This document shows, piece after piece, positions 36,980 to 45,100 of a stretch of DNA of 64,000 nt. Position 1 is the first letter of the stretch. Every line of letters begins with the position of its first letter. The DNA is from Arthrobacter sp. H-02-3 (GTDB lineage Bacteria; Actinomycetota; Actinomycetes; Actinomycetales; Micrococcaceae), in assembly GCF_003097355.1 (NCBI RefSeq), contig NZ_PYUI01000002.1, positions 304,076 to 368,075 of the forward strand, in the 5' to 3' direction. The notes beneath the pieces are model-generated. The model had not been told where the DNA came from. It searched no databases and was given only the letters and a program-made list of their open reading frames with translations. A program made the position numbers and the translations under genes.

Positions 36980-37945
36980 ATGGCTCCTCACCCCGCAATA
37001 CATGCAATGCCGCGCCTTGTGCGCCTCCTGATAGCTGCCGGGATGGCACTGGTGCTGCCTCTGGCACTCAGCGGCGCCGCCCAGGCGACCGGCAGCAAGC
37101 CGTCAAGAACGTGGACCGTGCAGGTCGGGTCCGAATCCGAAGACCAGGCGATTCAAGGCATGGCATTCCTGCCCGAGCATATTTACATCAACGCCGGCGA
37201 CAAGGTGACGTGGAAGGCCAACTCCGCCGAGATCCACACCGTCACGTTCCTGGCCGCCGGCCAATCACTGGAATCCACACAGCCGTTCAACCCCACGGAT
37301 CCGCAAGAGATCTCTAAACAGGGCAGCAACGTCTACGACGGGCAGTCCTATTTCAGCTCCGGAGTCATGTCCAACGTGTCCAATAGCGGTTTTAAGGAAG
37401 CCGCGAAGTACACACTGAAATTCCCGCACACTGGTGAATTCACGTACTACTGCTTGGTGCACGGGATGGCCATGAAAGGCATGGTCCATGTCCGGGACGC
37501 AGGAACTGACTACCCGTACACGCAGTCGCAGTACGACCGCCACGCCAAGAAACAGGAACAGCGCATCCTGCGCGACGGACGCCAGTCCTGGGACGCGGCC
37601 CGCGACCAAGCCAGCAACAACACGGTCATCGCCGGCACGGACAACGGGACCTCCATGGTCATGCGGTTTGTGCACCAGGAAATCAGCATCAAGGTCGGTG
37701 AAAGCGTGACATTCGTGAACAACGGCATGGGAGCCCCGCACACCGTCACGTTCGGCAAGGAACCGGCCAACATCTTCGCGCCGCTCGGCGACCCCGGCCA
37801 CTTCACCGGCGGGGACCTGAGCTCCGGGCTGATGCCGCCAGGCAGCCACTTCACTGTGACCTTCCATTCGGCCGGCGAGTTCAAGTACATCTGCGCCCTG
37901 CATGACTTCATGGGCATGGTGGGCACCGTCGAAGTCCGGAAGTAG
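36980..37945 (+). CDS. Secreted tandem-cupredoxin copper protein
   Basis: 321-aa exported protein. A Sec signal peptide (LLIAAGMALVLPLALSGAAQ) ends at an AQA site near residue 36. Two plastocyanin-like domains follow. Each has type-1 copper ligands: domain 1 has EIHTVTF and YYCLVHGMAMKGMV, domain 2 has APHTVTF and YICALHDFMGMVG. A charged linker (KKQEQRILRDGRQ) separates them. Probably an extracellular or membrane-associated electron carrier or copper-binding protein. The ATG at 36980 is chosen over a GTG nine bases earlier because AAAGGAG is spaced correctly for it. Confidence 0.85.
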   Translation: MAPHPAIHAMPRLVRLLIAAGMALVLPLALSGAAQATGSKPSRTWTVQVGSESEDQAIQGMAFLPEHIYINAGDKVTWKANSAEIHTVTFLAAGQSLESTQPFNPTDPQEISKQGSNVYDGQSYFSSGVMSNVSNSGFKEAAKYTLKFPHTGEFTYYCLVHGMAMKGMVHVRDAGTDYPYTQSQYDRHAKKQEQRILRDGRQSWDAARDQASNNTVIAGTDNGTSMVMRFVHQEISIKVGESVTFVNNGMGAPHTVTFGKEPANIFAPLGDPGHFTGGDLSSGLMPPGSHFTVTFHSAGEFKYICALHDFMGMVGTVEVRK

Positions 37946-37972
37946 GGGGCCGGACTAAGGCAGACCGGATAC

Positions 37973-38004
37973 TGCGGCGCCGGCAGGTGCCTGCCGGCGC
38001 CGCA
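37973..38004. terminator. Bidirectional terminator between cupredoxin gene and nadE
   Basis: Fifteen-bp inverted repeat (TGCGGCGCCGGCAGG and complement) with a two-base centre between convergent genes. Confidence 0.85.
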
Positions 38005-38025
38005 TCAGCCCTTCGGGGGTACCGG

Positions 38026-38847
38026 CTATTTCCACCAGGTATCGAAAATCGTGACCGGAACCGTGCGCTTGTGGCGGGTCCGCAGGTACATCCCCTCGAT
38101 CCGCTCGGCAACGGCCTCCGGCACTCCGCGGCCCTCGAGGTAGTCATCGATCAGGTCGTAGCTCAGGCCGAGTTCATCCTCATCCGTGCGGCCTGGCGTC
38201 CCGTCCAGAAGGTCCGCCGTCGGGATTTTTTCCCAGATGCGGGCCGGCGCGCCGAGTTCGGCCAGCAGCGCGCGGTTCTGGCGCTTGTTGAGCCCGAACA
38301 GCGGCAGGATGTCGGCGCCGCCGTCGCCGTACTTGGTGAAGAATCCGGTGACGGATTCTGCACCGTGGTCCGTGCCGATCACAAGGTAATTGTGCTCGCC
38401 GGCCAGGGCATACTGGGCGATCATCCGGGTCCGGGCCTTGGTGTTGCCCTTGTGGAAGTCGGAAATCCCGGTGCCGACCGTCTTCTCGAACTCGTCCTCG
38501 AAGCCGTCCACCGCAGCCGAAATATTGAACGTCCATTCGGTCTTGGCGCGCACGAAGTCCAGGGCCGCCTGGGCGTCGTCCTCGTCGTGCTGGACGCCGT
38601 AGGGGAGCCGGACGGCCACGAAATTCGCCTCGACGCCCTCGGCCTCAAGCTCCTCGACCGCCAGCTGGGCCAGCCGCCCGGCCAGGGAGGAGTCCAGGCC
38701 GCCCGAGATGCCCAGGACAAACCCCTTGGTGTGGGTTGCCGTCAGGTATTCCTTCAGGAACGTCACGCGTTTGCGCACCTCCCCGGCCGGGTCGATCCGG
38801 GGCTGCACGCCCATTTCTTCGATGATCTTCGCCTGGAGTTCACGCAT
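38026..38847 (-). CDS. nadE: NH3-dependent NAD+ synthetase
   Basis: 273-aa enzyme that amidates deamido-NAD to NAD+ using ammonia and ATP. It has the PP-loop [33 protein letters not shown], the [20 protein letters not shown] helix and [20 protein letters not shown]. Length matches the single-domain bacterial form, without a glutaminase domain. Confidence 0.96.
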   Translation of the reverse strand: MRELQAKIIEEMGVQPRIDPAGEVRKRVTFLKEYLTATHTKGFVLGISGGLDSSLAGRLAQLAVEELEAEGVEANFVAVRLPYGVQHDEDDAQAALDFVRAKTEWTFNISAAVDGFEDEFEKTVGTGISDFHKGNTKARTRMIAQYALAGEHNYLVIGTDHGAESVTGFFTKYGDGGADILPLFGLNKRQNRALLAELGAPARIWEKIPTADLLDGTPGRTDEDELGLSYDLIDDYLEGRGVPEAVAERIEGMYLRTRHKRTVPVTIFDTWWK

Positions 38848-38941
38848 GCCTCACAGCCTAGTCAGCGGTGTCAACCACGCTCAACTGTTGCAGCCGGGAC
38901 GGCGGGTCAGGCGCCGCACCGGGGTCGGAATTGCGCGGCTT

Positions 38942-39039
38942 TGCCGGACCGCCGCTGCGCTTTCGGACAACCGCCACGCGGATCCCCGGTGCGCACTGCC
39001 GGAATCGGTGCACGCGTCCGGAACCGGCGCGAAAACCAC
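38942..39039 (+). repeat. 98-bp dispersed repeat, copy 1
   Basis: Aligns without gaps to 62016-62113 in the same orientation, 69 of 98 bases identical by hand count. The ends are best conserved (TGCCGGNCCGCCGCTGCG at one side, AAAACCAC at the other) and the middle has GCGGATCCCCG; about 25 bases in between are divergent. It lies in the gap between nadE and the LacI gene. Confidence 0.6.
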
Positions 39040-39080
39040 GAATGCCGTGCGGCTCCGGCGCCGTCGATCGCCGGCCTTGC

Positions 39081-40103
39081 CTATCGATCCTGCGGAGCCG
39101 GGCCGGTGGAACCGCGCACCGTCAAGTGGGTGGGCATGACCGAGCGGCTGCGTCGTGCTCCGCCGGCCAGGGGATTCAACCGGGCCAGCAGCATGGACAC
39201 GGCCACCCGGCCGGCCTGCTCGATGGGGGAGGCCATGGTGGTCAGCGGCGGATTGCAGAAGTCCGCGCCGAAGATGTCGTCGCAGCCCACAATGCTCATG
39301 TCCTCCGGGACGCGGATCCCGCGCTCGCGCAGCCGCTGGAGCATCCCGATGGCAATGAGGTCGTTGAAAGCGATGCAGGCGCTGACCCGGCTGTGCACGG
39401 CGGCGTCCGCGGCGGCGGCGCCGGACTGTGTTGTCGGGGCGAAGGGCCCGAGCCGATGGGCCTCCACGCCGCGCGCCTCGGCCGCCTCGGACAGGGCCGT
39501 CCACCGCCGTTCGCTGGACTGCGACGACACGGGACCTGCCACATAGGCCACCCGGGTGTGCCCCAGCGAGATCAGGTGGTCCAGTGCCTGGCTGGTCGCG
39601 GAGGGGGTGTCGATGATGACTGCGGGCACCCCGGGAACGTCGCGGTTGACCGCAACCACCGGGATCTTCGCCGCCGCCGCCAGGAGGACCTCGTCGCTGA
39701 GCCGGGAGGCGGCCACGATGATTCCGTCGGCACCCTTGCGGAGCTGCTCCATGGCGCTGGCTTCCACCTCATCGGATTCCTCCGTGTCCACCAGCAGCTG
39801 GGTGTATCCGGCTGCCTTGAGCTGGAGCTGCGTGCCGCGGATGAGATCGAAGTAGAAGGGGTTGGTGATGTCGGGCACCAGGACCCCTACGGCGCCGGTG
39901 CGGCCGGAACTGAGTGCCTTGGCCTGGCTGTTGGGTGTGTAGTTGAGCATGGCGGCCGCTTCCTCGATCCGCGCGCGGGTCCGTACGTTGACCCGTTCCG
40001 GCGTCGAGAGCGCCCGGGAAACGGTGGAGGCCGCCACGCCGCAGAGCGCTGCAATGTCATGGATGGTTGCGGGCCGCTCGGCCTGGTCCGGATGCGTCGA
40101 CAC
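39081..40103 (-). CDS. LacI family transcriptional regulator 1
   Basis: 340-aa LacI/GalR protein. The helix-turn-helix is ATIHDIAALCGVAASTVSRA, the hinge NSQAKALSSGRTGAVGVLV, and a periplasmic-binding-protein-like sensor domain follows. The GTG start has AGGAG five bases upstream. It is divergent from the isomerase at 40404, with two LacI-type operators between, so it is the nearest candidate regulator of the glucuronide island and of itself. A second LacI gene is at 50098. Confidence 0.93.
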   Translation of the reverse strand: MSTHPDQAERPATIHDIAALCGVAASTVSRALSTPERVNVRTRARIEEAAAMLNYTPNSQAKALSSGRTGAVGVLVPDITNPFYFDLIRGTQLQLKAAGYTQLLVDTEESDEVEASAMEQLRKGADGIIVAASRLSDEVLLAAAAKIPVVAVNRDVPGVPAVIIDTPSATSQALDHLISLGHTRVAYVAGPVSSQSSERRWTALSEAAEARGVEAHRLGPFAPTTQSGAAAADAAVHSRVSACIAFNDLIAIGMLQRLRERGIRVPEDMSIVGCDDIFGADFCNPPLTTMASPIEQAGRVAVSMLLARLNPLAGGARRSRSVMPTHLTVRGSTGPAPQDR

Positions 40104-40282
40104 GGGGCTCCTCTCTGAGCAAGTGTCTCTGGGCAGTGATGTTCGGGTTTCCGCGCATTAGGTTTTTGAGCACACAAGGAAATCTGCCGGAAACCACCAG
40201 GCGCGGATCACGGCGCGCGTTGCTGGGTAACCGTGCCGAGTGAGCCGTGCTACAGGGGCACCGTGAACAAAGAATGGCACAG

Positions 40283-40310
40283 TTGCAAACGTTTGGCAAT
40301 CGGTTGTCAA
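40283..40310 (+). promoter_or_regulatory. LacI-type operators before the first isomerase gene
   Basis: TTGGCAATCGGTTGTCAA (40293-40310) is a near-perfect dyad and overlaps a second, TTGCAAACGTTTGGCAA (40283-40299). The first matches the sites at 42497, 51312 and 54364. Confidence 0.75.
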
Positions 40311-40349
40311 GAATTGGCAGTCCGGTTAGACTCGCATCGAGACCATCAC

Positions 40350-40365
40350 TGTGAACTGACTCACC
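40350..40365 (+). promoter_or_regulatory. CRP-like site
   Basis: TGTGA-ACTGAC-TCACC, one mismatch from TGTGA-N6-TCACA, between the LacI operators and the start codon. Candidate for catabolite control. Confidence 0.35.
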
Positions 40366-40403
40366 CTGCCCCGGTGGCGGGGCACTTGAATCGGGAGCCC
40401 AAA

Positions 40404-41255
40404 TTGACAACAGCGTCAGCATCAACCAGCTTCACCCTCTCCGGCTTTGGCGACGAGGTTGACCCCAATCCCGAGGTCCAGGCGGCAGTGCTGTTGGCGA
40501 TCGGCGCCAAGCACATTGAGGTGCGCAGCGCCTGGGGAACCAACGTTTCCGAGCTTTCGGCGGAGCAGCTCGTCGAACTCAAAGCGGTTCTGGACGCCAA
40601 GGGCCTGAAGGTCTCCGCCGTCGCCAGCCCCATCGGCAAGGTGGAGGTGTCCCTTCCGGTTGAGCATGAAGTGCAGCGGCTGCGCCGGATCATTGAGGCC
40701 GCCAAGACGCTGGAGACCAAGTACATCCGCATCTTCTCCTTCTACCGGGCCGAGGGACAGAGCCAGGAAGAGATCCGCGAGGACGTGATGACCCGCATGG
40801 CGGCGCTGGCGGCGCTCGCCGCGGAGGCCGGCGTCGTGCTTCTGCATGAGAACGAAAAGGGCATTTACGGCGATACGCCCGAGCGGGTGCTGGACATCAT
40901 GAAGTCCGTCGATTCGCCGTCCCTGCGCCTCGCCTGGGACAACGCGAACTTCGTCCAGGTCGGCGTCAAGCCGTTCACAGACGGCTACGCCATGCTGCGC
41001 CCCTACCTGGAATACTTCCAAGTCAAAGATGCGCTGGCGGGAACCGGCGAAGTGGTCCCGGCCGGGGAGGGCGACGGCGAATTGAAGGAAACCGTCGCGG
41101 CCCTGAAAGCCGACGGCTACCGCGGTTTCGCCTCCTTGGAGCCGCACCTGGCCAGCGCCCATGAACTGGGCGGATTCTCCGGCCCGGTTGCCTTCGGTTC
41201 CGCGGCGCGCGCCTTCGCCGGGCTGGCCGCGACAAACCACATCGACCTCATCTAG
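40404..41255 (+). CDS. Sugar phosphate isomerase/epimerase-like TIM-barrel protein 1
   Basis: 283-aa xylose-isomerase-like TIM barrel. Putative metal and substrate residues lie in KYIRIFSFYR, VVLLHENEKGIYGDTPERV, SLRLAWDNANF and GFASLEPHLA. The start is a TTG at 40404, supported by GGGAG six bases upstream and by where similarity should begin; 57 upstream in-frame residues cover the operators and are not coding. It is followed by a Gfo/Idh/MocA gene. Such pairs act in inositol, keto-sugar and 3-keto-glycoside metabolism; the exact substrate is unknown. Confidence 0.82.
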   Translation: MTTASASTSFTLSGFGDEVDPNPEVQAAVLLAIGAKHIEVRSAWGTNVSELSAEQLVELKAVLDAKGLKVSAVASPIGKVEVSLPVEHEVQRLRRIIEAAKTLETKYIRIFSFYRAEGQSQEEIREDVMTRMAALAALAAEAGVVLLHENEKGIYGDTPERVLDIMKSVDSPSLRLAWDNANFVQVGVKPFTDGYAMLRPYLEYFQVKDALAGTGEVVPAGEGDGELKETVAALKADGYRGFASLEPHLASAHELGGFSGPVAFGSAARAFAGLAATNHIDLI

Positions 41256-41326
41256 CAGGAGCGCAGCAGCACCCAACGAATGAATCAGCCAATGGATGAA
41301 GCACTAGACGAATGAGGGAGCTACGG

Positions 41327-42334
41327 ATGCCAAAGGCGGCAATCATCGGCTGCGGCGACGTGTCGATCGTTCACTTTGACGCGCTTGCCGGGATGGACGA
41401 CGCCGATCTGGTGGCCGTCTGCGACACGGATCCGGAGCGCCGCGCCACGGCGCAGGCGGCTCACGGGGTCCCGGCGTTCGAGGACTACCGCGACATGCTG
41501 GAGGCGGCCGCCCCGGACGTCGTGCACATCACCACCCCGCATCACGAGCATGCTGCGATCGCCATCGACTGCCTGCGCCGCGGCATCCACGTGGTGCTCG
41601 AAAAACCCCTGGCGCACACCCTGGCCGAGGGCGAGCGGCTACTGGCCGCTGCCGCGGAAAGCACGGCCCGGATTGGCCTGTGCTTCCAAAACCGCTACAA
41701 CGCCCCGGTGCAGGAAATGCGGCGGCTGCTGGACTCCGGTGGGCTGGGCAGCGTGCTGGGGGCCTCGGCCACCGTCATGTGGCACCGTGACGCCGACTAC
41801 TACCTCAGCCGGCCCTGGCGCGGAAGCTGGGGCGGTGGCGGCGGAGGCCTCATGATGAACCAGGCCATCCACACCGTTGACCTGCTGCAATGGCTGGTGG
41901 GCGACATCGTGTCGCTCTCCGGCAGCGCCTCGACCCGCGCCCTCGCGGAAGCCATCGAGGTGGAGGACACGGCAGAGTTCGCAGCCCTCCACAGCAACGG
42001 CGCGCGCAGCGTCTTCTATGCCACCCTCGCCAACGCGGTCAACGCACCCGTCACCCTGGACATCAGCACCGAAACGGCAGCACTGAGCCTGCGCGGTGAC
42101 CTGACGGTGACGTACGACGACGGGCGCAGCGAGGTGGTGCGCGAACGCGCCATCGGCTCGGGCGGGCGCTCCTACTGGGGCGTCTCGCATGCCTTGCTGA
42201 TCGCGGACTTCTATGCCGGGTTGGCGCAACCGGGCCCGTTCTGGATTGACGCCGCCGAAGGGGCGAAGTCGCTGCGGATCGTGAAGGAACTGTACCGGCA
42301 GTCCTACCCCGGCTCCGAGGCCAAGGTCTCCTAA
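41327..42334 (+). CDS. Gfo/Idh/MocA family oxidoreductase 1
   Basis: 335-aa NAD(P)-dependent sugar oxidoreductase. The Rossmann part is KAAIIGCGDVSIVHFDAL, the conserved EKP motif is in HVVLEKPLAHTLAEG, and the putative catalytic His is in MMNQAIHTVDLLQWLVG. It acts in the cytoplasm on a sugar, sugar acid or glycoside. The ATG at 41327 has GAGGGAG six bases upstream; a start 15 bases earlier lacks one. It is 71 bases after the isomerase gene, probably co-transcribed. Confidence 0.88.
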   Translation: MPKAAIIGCGDVSIVHFDALAGMDDADLVAVCDTDPERRATAQAAHGVPAFEDYRDMLEAAAPDVVHITTPHHEHAAIAIDCLRRGIHVVLEKPLAHTLAEGERLLAAAAESTARIGLCFQNRYNAPVQEMRRLLDSGGLGSVLGASATVMWHRDADYYLSRPWRGSWGGGGGGLMMNQAIHTVDLLQWLVGDIVSLSGSASTRALAEAIEVEDTAEFAALHSNGARSVFYATLANAVNAPVTLDISTETAALSLRGDLTVTYDDGRSEVVRERAIGSGGRSYWGVSHALLIADFYAGLAQPGPFWIDAAEGAKSLRIVKELYRQSYPGSEAKVS

Positions 42335-42345
42335 GCAGAGGGCGC

Positions 42346-42420
42346 CCGGAGCGCCCCGGCACGGGCCGCGGGCTCCGTACCAGGAAGCGCCGGTCCCCAA
42401 GTGCTCCGGAGCGCCCCGGC
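42346..42420 (+). repeat. Direct repeat of 15 bp, 60 bp apart
   Basis: CCGGAGCGCCCCGGC occurs at 42346-42360 and 42406-42420, in the gap after the oxidoreductase gene. No function evident. Confidence 0.5.
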
Positions 42421-42496
42421 GTGCCCCTGAGTGGCGCCATTCCGCCGTCGTGCTGCGCCTTCAAACGCGTGGTAAAGCAACAAAGCCGAAAATTCA

Positions 42497-42524
42497 TGAC
42501 AACCGGTTGCCAGATATGGCAACC
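42497..42524 (+). promoter_or_regulatory. LacI-type operator before the ABC importer operon
   Basis: TGACAACCGGTTGCCA (42497-42512) is the core dyad, followed by a half-site TGGCAACC (42517-42524). Same motif as at 40293, 51312 and 54364. Confidence 0.75.
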
Positions 42525-42545
42525 CAACGTACGCTGAACCCACAA

Positions 42546-42575
42546 GCGGCACTGTGGCCCAGGCCACAGTGCCGC
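42546..42575 (+). promoter_or_regulatory. Perfect 14-bp palindrome in the ABC importer leader
   Basis: GCGGCACTGTGGCC-CA-GGCCACAGTGCCGC. It could be a leader hairpin in the mRNA or a protein site; its centre TGTGG-N6-CCACA is also CRP-like. It lies 47 bases before the binding-protein ATG. Confidence 0.55.
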
Positions 42576-42622
42576 TGCAAGCGTCCGGTGACACGGACCT
42601 CGTCAAGCGATAGGAGCCAACA

Positions 42623-44152
42623 ATGAAGTTCGGTCCCAAGGCAGCAGCAGCTGCCCTCATCCTCAGCGCGTCCCTCGCGCTCACAGCCTGTGGCGGCGGC
42701 GCTGCGGCCGGCGGCGCGGCCGCCGGCACCCCCGCCACGTCCCTGACGCTGGGCACCATCCAGGACGTCCGGTCCTGGGATCCCGCCCAGGCGCACGTGG
42801 GCCACCTTCTCCAGCCGTACCAGGCGGTCTATGACACGCTGATCCTGCGGGAACCGGACGGAAAGCTCAGCCCCATGCTGGCGACGGACTGGAAATACAA
42901 CGCGACCAACACCAAACTGACGGTGGACCTGCGCACGGACGTCACCTTCAGCGACGGCGCCAGGTTCGACGCCGAGGCCGCCAAGGCCAACATCGACCAC
43001 TTCAAGACGGCCAACGGCCCGCAGATGGCGCAGCTGTCCTCCGTTCAGGATGTGACGGTTGTGGACGCCGACACCATTGACATCAACCTCACTACCCCGG
43101 ACCCGGCCCTGGAATACTTCCTCAGCCAGGCCGCCGGCCTGATGGGCAGCCCCAAGGCGCTCGGCACCGAGGGCATCAAGACCGAACCGGTCGGCTCCGG
43201 ACCTTACGTGATGGACAAGGCCGCGTCCGTCAAGGATTCCCAGACGGTCTTCACGGCACGCAAGGATTACTGGAACAAGGATCTGCAGAAGTACTCCAAG
43301 CTGACCTTCAAGATCCTGACCGATCTCACCGCCCGCACCAACGCCCTGGTCTCCGGCCAGGTGGACGCCACCCTCCTGGACCCCAAGACCGGCAAGCAGG
43401 CCGAGGGCGCCAAGATGCAGCTGGCCGCCAACGAGGTTGACTGGCAGGGGCTGCTCCTGATGGACCGTGACGGTGCCAAGAACCCGGCGCTGAAGGACGT
43501 CAGGGTCCGCCAGGCCATCAACTACGCCTTCGACCGCAAGACCATCTTGGACCAGGTCATGCTGGGACAGGGCACGCCGACCTCGCAGCCGTTTGGCAAG
43601 GCCAGCGGGGCCTGGACCCCGGCGCTGGAGAACTACTACACCTACGATCCCGCCAAGGCCAAGCAGCTCCTGAAGGACGCCGGCTACGAAAACGGCGTCA
43701 CCCTGGAAGTCCCGAGCGTCCCCGGGTTCGAAACCCAGATTTCCGTCGTCCAGCAGCAGCTGGCAGACGTGGGCATCACCCTCAAGGTGGGCGCCGCGCT
43801 GACCAACACCTTCACGTCCGATGTGGCTTCCCAGAAGTTCACCACCATGTACTTCTCGCTCTTCCAGGGTGAGCCGACGGTTGCCATCAACCAGATCGTC
43901 TCCACCAAGGGGCTCTACAACCCGTTCAAGAACGCGACGCCGGAGCTCGACTCCAAGATTGACGCCGTGCGCAACGGCGGCGCCGATGTCGGGAAGCTGG
44001 CCCAGGACGTCAACAAGTATGTGGTGGAGCAGGCGTGGTTCGCGCCGCTGTTCCGGGTCAACCAGATGTACTACCACAACGCCAAGGTGAACGTCACCCC
44101 GCAGATCCAGCAGGCCGTTCCGTCCATCTACAACTACTCACCCGCCAAGTAG
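42623..44152 (+). CDS. ABC transporter substrate-binding lipoprotein (family 5, DppA/OppA type)
   Basis: 509-aa exported lipoprotein with lipobox LTAC (Cys23) after a short hydrophobic signal. It belongs to solute-binding family 5, with SWDPAQAHVGHLLQPYQAVY, DVRVRQAINYAFDRKTILDQ and typical two-lobe segments. The family binds peptides but also sugars and oligosaccharides. Its place in a glucuronide island with a LacI operator suggests a glycoside or sugar-acid ligand (inference). First gene of a four-gene ABC operon. Confidence 0.9.
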   Translation: MKFGPKAAAAALILSASLALTACGGGAAAGGAAAGTPATSLTLGTIQDVRSWDPAQAHVGHLLQPYQAVYDTLILREPDGKLSPMLATDWKYNATNTKLTVDLRTDVTFSDGARFDAEAAKANIDHFKTANGPQMAQLSSVQDVTVVDADTIDINLTTPDPALEYFLSQAAGLMGSPKALGTEGIKTEPVGSGPYVMDKAASVKDSQTVFTARKDYWNKDLQKYSKLTFKILTDLTARTNALVSGQVDATLLDPKTGKQAEGAKMQLAANEVDWQGLLLMDRDGAKNPALKDVRVRQAINYAFDRKTILDQVMLGQGTPTSQPFGKASGAWTPALENYYTYDPAKAKQLLKDAGYENGVTLEVPSVPGFETQISVVQQQLADVGITLKVGAALTNTFTSDVASQKFTTMYFSLFQGEPTVAINQIVSTKGLYNPFKNATPELDSKIDAVRNGGADVGKLAQDVNKYVVEQAWFAPLFRVNQMYYHNAKVNVTPQIQQAVPSIYNYSPAK

Positions 44153-44158
44153 GACGCC

Positions 44159-45100
44159 ATGATCAGGTTCATTGCGAAAAGGCTGGGCAGCGGGCTGGTG
44201 GTGCTGGGTGTTGTCTCGGCGCTCACCTTCTTCCTGCTGTACATCTCCAGCGGGAGCATCGCCAGGAACATCCTGGGTGACCAGGCCACCGCTGAGCAGG
44301 TGGCGATGAAAGAACACGAGCTCGGACTGGACCAGCCCCTGGTGGCCCGCTACCTCGCCTGGGTGACCGATGCCTTGAGCGGAAACCTCGGAGCCTCCTG
44401 GTTCAGCTCGGAACCGGTGGCCAACTCCCTGGCCAGCCGGATCCCGGTGACCATGACCATGGTCTTCGCCGCAATGATCCTGATCGCAATCTGCGCCGCC
44501 CTCATTGGCGTCCTTGCTGCCGTCAAGCGCGGCTGGGTGGACCGGGTGGTCCAGGTTGGCGCCATCATCGGCGACTCCGTTCCGGGGTTCGTGATCGGCG
44601 TCATCCTGGTCACCCTCCTGGCCATCCAGCTGGGCCTCTTCCCGGCCACCAGCACCATCTCGCCTGACTCCGGACCCGACGCGTGGGTCTATTCCATGGC
44701 GCTTCCCGTGATCGCCTTGCTGATCAACGGCGTCACCGGAGGCGCGCAGCAGATCCGCAGCGCCGTCATCAAACAACTCGAGCGGGACTACGTCCGCACC
44801 CTGCGCAGCCGGGGCATCAGCGAACGCGAGATTCTCTTCAAGCACGTCCTGCGCAGTGCCGCCCCCGCCGGACTCACTGTGCTGAGCCTCCAGCTGATCG
44901 GCATGCTGGGTGGCGTCGTGATCATTGAGCAGATCTTCGCCCTGCCCGGCATGGGCCCGCTGGCGGTCGCCGCCACCGGCCAGTCGGATCTTCCGGTGGT
45001 GATGGGCGTCGTGATGTACACGGTGGTCGTCGTCATCGTGGTGAACCTGCTGGTGGACATTCTTAATGGCTGGCTCAACCCGAAGGTGCGTGCGTCATGA
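44159..45100 (+). CDS. ABC transporter permease, DppB type
   Basis: 313-aa membrane protein with six or more helices. The EAA-like loop is QLERDYVRTLRSRGISEREI followed by LFKHVLRSAAPAGL, typical of DppB/OppB. It begins six bases after the binding-protein stop and overlaps the next gene by four bases. Confidence 0.93.
   Translation: MIRFIAKRLGSGLVVLGVVSALTFFLLYISSGSIARNILGDQATAEQVAMKEHELGLDQPLVARYLAWVTDALSGNLGASWFSSEPVANSLASRIPVTMTMVFAAMILIAICAALIGVLAAVKRGWVDRVVQVGAIIGDSVPGFVIGVILVTLLAIQLGLFPATSTISPDSGPDAWVYSMALPVIALLINGVTGGAQQIRSAVIKQLERDYVRTLRSRGISEREILFKHVLRSAAPAGLTVLSLQLIGMLGGVVIIEQIFALPGMGPLAVAATGQSDLPVVMGVVMYTVVVVIVVNLLVDILNGWLNPKVRAS

Noticed and set aside
42346..42420. 15-bp direct repeat as a regulatory array
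   Set aside because: Only two copies, very G/C-rich, lying at the end of a gene and away from the operator; kept only as a repeat.
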